Positions 1 to 4,809 of a stretch of 5,559 bases of DNA are shown here, piece after piece; the stretch's first letter is position 1; the number at the start of each line of letters is the position of its first letter. A model generated the notes under the pieces. It had not been told where the DNA came from. It did not search any database and worked only from the letters and a program-made list of their open reading frames with translations. The DNA is from Bifidobacteriaceae bacterium. Lineage in GTDB: Bacteria; Actinomycetota; Actinomycetes; Actinomycetales; WQXJ01. The stretch is from NCBI GenBank assembly GCA_031272565.1, contig JAISTN010000098.1, forward strand, positions 1 to 5,559, written 5' to 3'. Position numbers and translations under genes: made by a program.

Positions 1-39
1 GGGTGCGCCCCGCCGGTGGCGCCTTCGCGCCCGGCGTGG

Positions 40-1089
40 TCACGGCACTTGGTGGAGCCATTCGGGGGCGGCGAACTTGGTCCTGACCAGGTCTTCCGCC
101 CGGGCCAGTTCCGCTGCCGTTGGCCGCGAGCGGGCCAGGCGGTTGAGCGACTCGAAATGAGACACGAAGGCCTCCACGATCTGGGCCCGGCTGAGGCCCG
201 TTTGCGACCGCAGCGGGTCAACCCGCTTGGCGGCGGACTTGGTGCCCTTGTCGCTCAGCTTCTCGCGGCCAATCCGCAGCACCTCCAGCATCTTGGCGGC
301 GTCGATGTCGTACGCCATGGTGACGTGGTGCAGCACGGTACCGTCCGCGAACCGCTTCTGGGCCGCGCCCGCGATCTTGCCGGCCGGGCTAGCGATGTCG
401 TTGATCGGCAAGTAGGTCGCCTCGATGCCCAAGGCCCGCAAGGCGCCCACGCACCAGGCGTCCAGGAAAGCATACGAGTCGATGAAGCTCATGCCGTCTA
501 CCAGCGAGCCCGGCACCACCAGCGAATAGGTGATGGTGTTGCCGGGTTCCACAAACATGGCGCCTCCGCCGGAAACCCGCCGCACCACGGTCACATGGTG
601 GCGGGCCGCGCCTTCATGGTCGACCTCGTTGGACCAGGACTGGTAGGAGCCGATGATAACGGCGTTGGAGGCCCACTCCCAGATTCTGAGCGTTGGGCCA
701 CGCCGACCCGCCGCCAGTTCTTCGGCATAGACCTGATCCAGCGCCATCTGGGTGTACGGGTCACGGGGGCCGTCCTCAATCAGCTCGAAGCGATGGTCCG
801 CCCAGGTGGAGGACTTGCCCAGGGCGCGGCGCACCGCGATCGCCACCGCCCCAGGGTCAAAGCCCACCAGGGTGTCGGTCGGTTCCAGCGCGTGCTGGAC
901 CCGGTCCGCCAGTGTGGCGGCGGCATCGTCAACCGAGGCGCCCAACAAAGCGGCCTCGATCCGTTCGATGGCATCATCCGGTTCCAAGAAGAAATCCCCC
1001 GCCACCTTGACCTTGGCCAGACGGCCGGCCTGAACCTCGACATCGGCGGCCACCAGTTTGCCGCCCGGCACCTTGTACTCCCCGCGCAT
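40..1089 (-). CDS. lplA: Lipoate-protein ligase A family protein with N-terminal accessory domain
   Basis: This enzyme probably activates free lipoate (or a related acid) with ATP and attaches it to lysines of lipoyl domains such as those of 2-oxoacid dehydrogenases or GcvH, in the cytoplasm. Numbered from the ATG at 1089 (349 aa), residues 1 to about 75 match the lipoate-ligase accessory domain (GEYKVPGGKLV near the start, then a DDAIERIEAAL helix). Residues from about 95 form the catalytic domain. They include RRVSGGGAM at 170-178, followed by PGNTITYS, the equivalent of the RRxxGGGxVxHDxGN lipoyl-adenylate site. GKIAGAAQ follows, with Lys238 matching the conserved KxxGxA lysine. E. coli LplA has the accessory domain at the C-terminus; here the order is reversed in one chain. 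The ATG at 1089 was chosen because family members begin just before GEYKVPGGK. A GTG at 1125 would add 12 residues of low-complexity sequence. A preference for octanoate or another acyl acid cannot be excluded. Confidence 0.9.
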   Translation of the reverse strand: MRGEYKVPGGKLVAADVEVQAGRLAKVKVAGDFFLEPDDAIERIEAALLGASVDDAAATLADRVQHALEPTDTLVGFDPGAVAIAVRRALGKSSTWADHRFELIEDGPRDPYTQMALDQVYAEELAAGRRGPTLRIWEWASNAVIIGSYQSWSNEVDHEGAARHHVTVVRRVSGGGAMFVEPGNTITYSLVVPGSLVDGMSFIDSYAFLDAWCVGALRALGIEATYLPINDIASPAGKIAGAAQKRFADGTVLHHVTMAYDIDAAKMLEVLRIGREKLSDKGTKSAAKRVDPLRSQTGLSRAQIVEAFVSHFESLNRLARSRPTAAELARAEDLVRTKFAAPEWLHQVP

Positions 1090-1104
1090 GGCTCCCAACG
1101 CTAC
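1090..1104 (-). promoter_or_regulatory. Possible -10 element for a leaderless lplA transcript
   Basis: On the minus strand TAGCGT (1103 down to 1098) fits the actinobacterial TANNNT -10 pattern. It lies 8 nt before the ATG at 1089, a spacing that would start transcription at or next to the start codon. The only Shine-Dalgarno-like sequence before this ATG is GGGAG, just 2 nt away, which is too close. Both points fit leaderless translation, which is common in actinobacteria. No clear -35 box lies at the right distance. This is inference from spacing only. Confidence 0.25.
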
Positions 1105-1213
1105 CGGAGGGTGGCCCGGCGGCACCTCTTCCCGGCCGAGTTGTCAACCCGCCCTCCCCGCCGCCAAGCCGAGTTCGCCGGGCCGGCTCCCAGGCGACCA
1201 CTCGAAGCGGTGG

Positions 1214-1244
1214 TGGCCACCTGGGACCTGGACCCGGGTGGCCA
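1214..1244. repeat. 31-bp palindromic repeat, copy 1
   Basis: This is the first of two identical 31-bp direct repeats in the divergent spacer between lplA and the membrane-protein gene. Each unit is itself a hairpin: a 12-nt arm (TGGCCACCTGGG), a 7-nt loop (ACCTGGA) and a 12-nt arm (CCCGGGTGGCCA). The arms pair at every position, with one U-G wobble in plus-strand RNA; the same position is an A-C mismatch in minus-strand RNA. Copy 1 also sits in a GGTGGCCACC palindrome at 1212-1221. The form resembles dispersed REP-type intergenic elements of GC-rich bacteria, but an operator or RNA structure is equally possible. Confidence 0.85.
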
Positions 1245-1258
1245 ACCCAGCAGCAAAA

Positions 1259-1289
1259 TGGCCACCTGGGACCTGGACCCGGGTGGCCA
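1259..1289. repeat. 31-bp palindromic repeat, copy 2
   Basis: This copy is identical to 1214-1244 at all 31 positions, with a repeat period of 45 bp and a 14-bp A/C-rich spacer (1245-1258). The flanking bases differ on both sides, so the repeat boundaries are sharp. The right arm of copy 1 (1233-1244) can pair with the left arm of copy 2 (1259-1270), so two separate hairpins and one joint hairpin are mutually exclusive structures. Neither copy is followed by a T-tract, which argues against a standard intrinsic terminator. Confidence 0.85.
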
Positions 1290-1309
1290 TTCGGGGCGGT
1301 AGGCGGCGG

Positions 1310-1326
1310 CGGCAAACCGCTTGCCG
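1310..1326 (+). promoter_or_regulatory. Small inverted repeat upstream of the membrane-protein gene
   Basis: CGGCAA (1310-1315) and TTGCCG (1321-1326) form a perfect 6-bp inverted repeat around ACCGC. TAGGCT (1327-1332) follows directly and fits the TANNNT -10 pattern, about 34 nt before the ATG at 1366. A dyad abutting a -10 could be an operator or a 5' leader hairpin. No convincing -35 was found, so the promoter reading is weak. Confidence 0.3.
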
Positions 1327-1352
1327 TAGGCTGAGACCTTGACCAACCGCCC

Positions 1353-1357
1353 AGAGG
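1353..1357 (+). promoter_or_regulatory. Ribosome binding site that sets the 1366 start
   Basis: AGAGG, followed by AAA, lies 8 nt before the ATG at 1366. The same site is only 2 nt from the in-frame ATG at 1360 and lies inside the reading frame from the TTG at 1339. This spacing selects 1366, giving a protein that begins MSRRNW with a short positive stretch before the first membrane helix. Confidence 0.65.
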
Positions 1358-1365
1358 AAATGCCC

Positions 1366-2691
1366 ATGTCACGCCGCAATTGGATCCCGTTCGCGGGCCT
1401 GGTGGTGCTGGTGGCCGGGGTGGAGGCGCTGCTGCTGGCGTTCCGGCACGCGCCCGAATTCGGCGAGACCATGTACCTGGTGCGCCAGGGCGCCGCCGCG
1501 CTGCTCTTGGCTGGCCCGCTGCTGACCGCCTTTGCCGGGGCGGAGACCGCCTACCAGGTCACCTTGGCCAGCCGGGGCCACGGCCCGGGTCTGCCCTGGC
1601 GCCGGTTCCTGAAGACCTGGGGTTGGTACGCCGGCGCCGTGCTGGTGATCCACCTGGTGGCCTTGACGGTGTCGCTGTGCCTGGGCGGCGACTGGTCACC
1701 GCGGGGGGGCTGGGGCCACATCGTGTTGGCCCTGCTAGCCCAGGTGGCCATGGTCATCTGGTGCGGCTGCCTGGGCAGCTACATTGGCCGCTACGCGACG
1801 GCCGGCGTCGCCACCGGCCTGGGGCTGGTCGGCACCGGCGTACTGCTGATGCTCCTCAGCACCGACGGGGTCTACCAGACGGGCTTTTCGCCCATCTTGC
1901 TGGGCGCGGACGACGAATCTCAGATCGGCTTGCAGTTTGGGACGGCCGGCTCGCTGCTGCGGATCGGGCTGCTGGCCGTTACCGGGGTGCTGCTGATGCT
2001 GGCCCCCGGCAAGTGGGTGGAGAGCGGCGCGCCGCCTGACGCCGCGCCGCCCGGCCCACCACCGTTCTCGCTGCTGCCCCGGCGCGACACCTGGCACCTG
2101 GTGGCCTGGCTGGAAACCGGCCGCGGCGGCAAACTGATGGGCTGCTCCGCCCTGGCAGTCATCGCGGCGGCCGCCCTGATGGCGCCGGACGGCCTGGACA
2201 TAAAGGAAAACCAAACCGGGCCGGATGTCTGCACCGACGCGGGTGGCGTGGAGTACTGCTACTACCGCGAACACCAGCGCTTCGCGGCCCCCATCCAAGC
2301 CGAACTGGCCGGCTGGGTGGCCGAATACCGCGCGGCGGGCTACGGCCAGATCATCCCGCAGCGAGTCGACGAGCAGGCCGTGCGCGGTTCGGCCCAGCAA
2401 GCCGGGCCAGGTACCGGCACCGTCCTGGCCTTTGACGACGCTTCGTTGCTGGACAACCGCTTCTTCTGGGCCATCCAGCAACCCACCTGGTGCCCCGGCT
2501 ACCAGGTCACCACGGACAGTGACGCCGAATCCCTGGCCGGTCTGAGCGGCCCCGCCCTTGACATCTACAAGACGTTCCAGTGGACCTTGACCGGTACCCT
2601 GCCGGAAGACAGCGACCCCAACGGCTTCGAACCGCTGACCGTGGACCAGATCAAGGCCATCCAGGACGGCTGGGCCGCCTGCGCCACCTGA
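1366..2691 (+). CDS. Polytopic membrane protein with cysteine-containing extracytoplasmic C-terminal domain, unknown function
   Basis: The family is not recognised with certainty. The 441-aa product shows about seven hydrophobic helices near residues 7-26, 41-60, 88-107, 117-139, 146-164, 196-213 and 257-273. Positively charged loops (around R70-K83, R142 and the proline-rich 214-256 segment ending in RRDTWH) place the N-terminus inside and the C-terminus outside. Residues 274-441 would be extracytoplasmic and carry four cysteines (289, 298, 376, 439). C289 and C298 sit in VCTDAGGVEYCYY, and the helix after it (HQRFAAPIQAELAGWV) resembles, from memory, a segment after the last helix in some actinobacterial ABC-2-type permease-associated proteins. 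No ATPase motif or neighbouring ABC ATPase gene is present, so a transport role is inference only. An RBS at 1353-1357 supports the ATG start. The gene converges on the lipoprotein gene 135 bp downstream and is divergent from lplA. The proline/alanine-rich cytoplasmic loop at 221-233 is low complexity. Confidence 0.85.
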   Translation: MSRRNWIPFAGLVVLVAGVEALLLAFRHAPEFGETMYLVRQGAAALLLAGPLLTAFAGAETAYQVTLASRGHGPGLPWRRFLKTWGWYAGAVLVIHLVALTVSLCLGGDWSPRGGWGHIVLALLAQVAMVIWCGCLGSYIGRYATAGVATGLGLVGTGVLLMLLSTDGVYQTGFSPILLGADDESQIGLQFGTAGSLLRIGLLAVTGVLLMLAPGKWVESGAPPDAAPPGPPPFSLLPRRDTWHLVAWLETGRGGKLMGCSALAVIAAAALMAPDGLDIKENQTGPDVCTDAGGVEYCYYREHQRFAAPIQAELAGWVAEYRAAGYGQIIPQRVDEQAVRGSAQQAGPGTGTVLAFDDASLLDNRFFWAIQQPTWCPGYQVTTDSDAESLAGLSGPALDIYKTFQWTLTGTLPEDSDPNGFEPLTVDQIKAIQDGWAACAT

Positions 2692-2700
2692 CCGCCCAGC

Positions 2701-2726
2701 GCAGGCGATTCCCGCGTCCCGCCTGT
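2701..2726 (+). terminator. Weak hairpin after the membrane-protein gene
   Basis: CAGGCG (2702-2707) and CGCCTG (2720-2725) can pair, with a flanking G-U at 2701/2726 and a 12-nt loop. The hairpin begins 9 nt after the stop codon at 2689-2691. There is no T-tract on either side, so it is at best a factor-assisted or weak terminator. Confidence 0.25.
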
Positions 2727-2744
2727 CAGTTGAACGCATCGATT

Positions 2745-2767
2745 GGTCAATACCTGACCGGCCGGTC
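2745..2767. repeat. Perfect 12-bp palindrome with overlapping GGTCA half-sites
   Basis: GACCGGCCGGTC (2756-2767) is a perfect palindrome in the gap between two convergent genes. Just upstream, GGTCA (2745-2749) and TGACC (2755-2759) form a second inverted repeat with a 5-bp spacer that shares bases with the palindrome. The position suggests bidirectional termination or a binding site. There is no T-tract, and a short GC-rich palindrome can arise by chance in this composition. Confidence 0.35.
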
Positions 2768-2826
2768 TTGTCCCATTGAAACTACTCGCACCCCACCGGC
2801 GGCCTGGCCCCAGCACCGCCCCTTGG

Positions 2827-4005
2827 TCACGGGACGGTGCCGGACTGGTCCTCCGGTCCGTCCCCGGCACCTTCGCCGGTGCCAACCGAGAACGACGTGC
2901 CGCCGGCACCGTTGTCACTAGCGCCGCCGTCACCGCCACCGTCACCGCCGCCCTCGCCGCCACCTTCGACCCCGGCGGACTGCACGGCCGGGTCCGTCAC
3001 CGACAACACGCCGAACACCCGCCCGCCCAGGCCGACCTGTTCAACCAGAGGCCCGATGGCGTCCCACAACGCGTCCGGATCATCCGGCGCTCCAGCCACG
3101 CCGGGGAGACAGAGGTACTGGGTCAGGGCCGCCACCGCATCCGAACCATGGAACTGGTGGCTGTAGACCACGGCCACCGGGTCGATGATGGCCGTTTCGC
3201 CCGTCATCTCGTGGTAGATGGACTGGTAGGTGGCATACGCCTGACCATCTTGGGCCCAGATCAGATTGACCGTGAAGTCGGCCGGTTGGCGGCCGTCCAG
3301 GGGCCGGCCTAGCTCCTCGTTGTAGATGTTGGGCACCTGGACCAACCGCTCCCAGGCGTACTCCTGGTAGGCCGCCAACAGGTCCGCCTCCAGCGCCTTA
3401 AGGGCGGCGGGCGCCACCACGTTGAGGGTGCCAGGAGCATCCGCCAACCTGTCCACCACCGGGCTGCCATCCGCCGTCGTGATGCCCGCCAAGGCCAGGT
3501 AGTTCCGGTTCACCGTCACCGAGTGCGTGGGCCGGGCCGCCGCGGCGTAGTCGCCATAGAAGCCGTCCGCGTCGTTCACCTCGAACAGCCGTTCAGGGCC
3601 CGGGCCCGGCACCCCAAGGTTCATCCAGTTCATCAAGATGGCGCCCTGCTGCTGCTCCAGCCTTTGCATGAGGTGATCGGCCATGGCCGCGATGGCCTCG
3701 TCGGCCTCGAAGAAGGCCCGGTTGCCGCCCACCGCACCCGACTCAGCGGTGGTCACATCGGGGATCAGGTTGGCCGCCAACAGGTAGTAGGGCGGCACCG
3801 CGGCGCCGCTGCCCGATGGCGCCTGGGTGGCCTGGTCACCACGCTTGTCGGCACTGCAACTCGCCAGGGAGGCGGTCGCCGCTAGGGCAAGGGCCAACCC
3901 CAGTGCCGCCACCCCGGCGGCGCGCGCCCGCCGGTGCCGCCGCCCACACTCTCGCCACCGCCCACACTCTCGCCGCAGCTCCATCAAGTCGCTGCTGGTA
4001 GTCAT
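2827..4005 (-). CDS. Lipoprotein with bacteriocin-associated permease-like (DUF1430-like) extracytoplasmic domain
   Basis: The 392-aa product has a type II signal peptide: an arginine-rich n-region (11-28), a hydrophobic core (29-46) and the lipobox LASC (47-50) with Cys50 as the lipidation site. It should be anchored to the outer face of the membrane. Residues 72-345 form a soluble domain. VNRNYLALAGITTADGSPV (165-183), TLNVVAPAALKALE (193-206), NLIWAQDGQAYATY (247-260), IIDPVAVVY (273-281) and AIGPLVEQVGL..VLSV (316-335) occur in the order I recall for the extracellular domain of bacteriocin-associated integral membrane proteins (DUF1430/TIGR01654). That match is from memory. No permease helices follow; instead there is a Gly/Glu/Asp-rich tail (347-392). 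The ATG at 4005 is supported by AAGGA 7 nt upstream; the internal ATG at 3984 lacks an RBS. The gene is divergent from the response regulator, whose product probably controls it. Peptide binding or immunity is inference. Confidence 0.88.
   Translation of the reverse strand: MTTSSDLMELRRECGRWRECGRRHRRARAAGVAALGLALALAATASLASCSADKRGDQATQAPSGSGAAVPPYYLLAANLIPDVTTAESGAVGGNRAFFEADEAIAAMADHLMQRLEQQQGAILMNWMNLGVPGPGPERLFEVNDADGFYGDYAAAARPTHSVTVNRNYLALAGITTADGSPVVDRLADAPGTLNVVAPAALKALEADLLAAYQEYAWERLVQVPNIYNEELGRPLDGRQPADFTVNLIWAQDGQAYATYQSIYHEMTGETAIIDPVAVVYSHQFHGSDAVAALTQYLCLPGVAGAPDDPDALWDAIGPLVEQVGLGGRVFGVLSVTDPAVQSAGVEGGGEGGGDGGGDGGASDNGAGGTSFSVGTGEGAGDGPEDQSGTVP
3940..3974 (-). repeat. 17-bp tandem repeat in the signal-peptide n-region
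   Basis: Two identical 17-bp copies (3940-3956 and 3958-3974, period 18 bp) lie inside the lipoprotein gene. They encode a six-residue duplication, RECGRW then RECGRR, before the hydrophobic core of the signal peptide. The in-frame period allows copy number to change without a frameshift, lengthening or shortening the basic n-region. Confidence 0.8.
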
Positions 4006-4063
4006 TTGTCTGTCCTTCCCTTGTTTTCCATTGAGCCCAGATCCACCGGTCTAACGGCCTCAC

Positions 4064-4079
4064 GGTTATGCTGGGGTTA
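4064..4079 (+). promoter_or_regulatory. GGTTA direct repeats one helical turn apart, candidate response-regulator site
   Basis: GGTTA occurs at 4064-4068 and again at 4075-4079, exactly 11 bp apart. OmpR/PhoB-type regulators commonly bind tandem half-sites spaced 10-11 bp. A further CTAAC at 4051-4055 is the same core on the other strand. The site lies in the divergent spacer between the lipoprotein and regulator genes, so autoregulation and control of the lipoprotein are both plausible. TATGCT (4067-4072) overlaps the site and could be a plus-strand -10, but no -35 was found at a proper distance. Confidence 0.4.
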
Positions 4080-4095
4080 GAGCCCGCCTAACCCC
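4073..4095. promoter_or_regulatory. Perfect 8-bp dyad in the divergent promoter region
   Basis: GGGGTTAG (4073-4080) and CTAACCCC (4088-4095) are exact reverse complements around a 7-bp spacer. The left arm contains the second GGTTA half-site, so the dyad and the direct repeat share a core. It could be an operator with 15-bp centre-to-centre arms or a leader hairpin upstream of the regulator start at 4144. The lack of a T-tract and its promoter position argue against a terminator. Confidence 0.5.
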
Positions 4096-4143
4096 CGCCA
4101 AACCCGGGGTCCCCCAGACTGTTCGGCGAAAGGAGCAACCACC

Positions 4144-4809
4144 ATGCGTATCCTGATCGTCGAAGACGAACCCGCCCTGGCGGAACAACTGGTCTTGGGC
4201 CTGACCGCCCAGGGTTACCAGGCCGAAGCCGTCCACAACGGCACCGCAGCGGTGGCCCAGGCCGCCCGGGCCGGCTACGACATTGTGCTGCTGGACCGCG
4301 ATCTGCCGGGCATGCACGGCGATGACGTCTGCCGGCTGCTGACGGGCCAGGGCTACCCCGCCCGCATCTTGATGCTGACGGCGGCGGATACCCTGGCGGA
4401 CAAGGTCACCGGCCTGGACCTGGGAGCGGATGACTACCTGGCCAAACCGTTCGCCTACGCCGAGTTGCTGGCCCGCCTGCGGGCACTGGGCCGCCGCCGC
4501 CCCGGCACCGGCGAGCCCAGCCTGCTGACCTGCGGCGACCTGTCACTGGACCCGGAGCGGCGGCTGGCGCAGCGGGCCGGCCGCCCCCTGCCGTTGACGG
4601 CCAAGGAACTTGATGTCCTGGAATGCCTGCTGGAGGCCGATGGCGGCCATGTCGGTACGGCCGGGCTGCTGGCCGCGGTGTGGGGCAACGAGGCCGAACC
4701 GGGCGTGGTCAAACTGGCCATCCACACGTTGCGGCGCAAACTGGGTCCGCCGGACCTGATCCACACCAGCCCCGGGCTGGGCTACCGCCTGGCGGTGGAC
4801 CATGGCTGA
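4144..4809 (+). CDS. OmpR/PhoB-family response regulator
   Basis: This 221-aa cytoplasmic transcription factor is the phosphorylation-controlled partner of the kinase that follows. The receiver domain spans residues 1 to about 117 with the full acidic pocket (D8, E9), phosphoacceptor D51 in LLDRDLPGMHGDDVCR, switch Thr79 in LMLTAAD, and K101 in KPF. The winged-helix effector domain covers about 126-217, with LTAKELDVLECLL before the turn, a recognition helix around VVKLAIHTLRRKLG (188-201) and the closing wing GLGYRL. All residues needed for phosphotransfer are present. The ATG at 4144 has a strong AAAGGAG 8 nt upstream. The stop overlaps the kinase start by 8 bp, implying one transcript and translational coupling. 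The DRDLPGMHGDDVCR signature recalls an actinobacterial OmpR subgroup paired with simple HAMP kinases. The signal sensed is unknown, but the divergent lipoprotein gene and the GGTTA repeats between them make that gene a likely target. Confidence 0.95.
   Translation: MRILIVEDEPALAEQLVLGLTAQGYQAEAVHNGTAAVAQAARAGYDIVLLDRDLPGMHGDDVCRLLTGQGYPARILMLTAADTLADKVTGLDLGADDYLAKPFAYAELLARLRALGRRRPGTGEPSLLTCGDLSLDPERRLAQRAGRPLPLTAKELDVLECLLEADGGHVGTAGLLAAVWGNEAEPGVVKLAIHTLRRKLGPPDLIHTSPGLGYRLAVDHG

Noticed and set aside
1..39. Start of a further gene downstream of lplA
   Set aside because: Only 39 bases remain after the lplA stop. No ATG or convincing RBS is visible on the minus strand and no plus-strand coding signal is seen.
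1090..1125. GTG at 1125 as start of the lipoate ligase
   Set aside because: It adds 12 Pro/Gly-rich residues before the conserved GEYKVPGGK segment, while the ATG at 1089 matches where the family begins. It is not fully excluded, as neither start has an ideal RBS.
1142..1147. Consensus -35 TTGACA on the minus strand upstream of lplA
   Set aside because: No TANNNT-like -10 lies 16-19 bp downstream (the sequence there reads TGCCGC or GCCGCC), so it is likely a chance match.
1214..1289. CRISPR array
   Set aside because: There are only two repeats, the spacer is 14 bp (too short), each repeat is a near-complete palindrome, and there are no cas genes nearby.
16..1302. Long open frame on the plus strand, 428 codons
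   Set aside because: It lies almost entirely antisense to the lipoate ligase, which has clear catalytic motifs. Its translation is low-complexity Arg/Gly/Pro-rich and it runs through the 31-bp repeats. Long antisense frames are common in very GC-rich DNA.
1339..1365. TTG (1339) or ATG (1360) as start of the membrane-protein gene
   Set aside because: AGAGG at 1353-1357 is correctly spaced only for the ATG at 1366; it is inside the frame for 1339 and too close to 1360.
1735..2739. Minus-strand open frame of 334 codons opposite the membrane-protein gene
   Set aside because: The opposing plus-strand gene has an RBS, a consistent membrane topology and a sensible composition. This frame gives Gly/Gln/Arg-rich sequence with no recognisable domain.
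2866..2883. GGCACC/GGTGCC hairpin
   Set aside because: It lies inside the 3' part of the lipoprotein coding sequence in its Gly-rich tail and has no T-tract; explained by repetitive Gly codons.
2837..3166. Plus-strand Pro/Ser-rich frame (PPSPPPSPPPS)
   Set aside because: This is the antisense reading of the Gly/Asp/Glu-rich tail of the lipoprotein.
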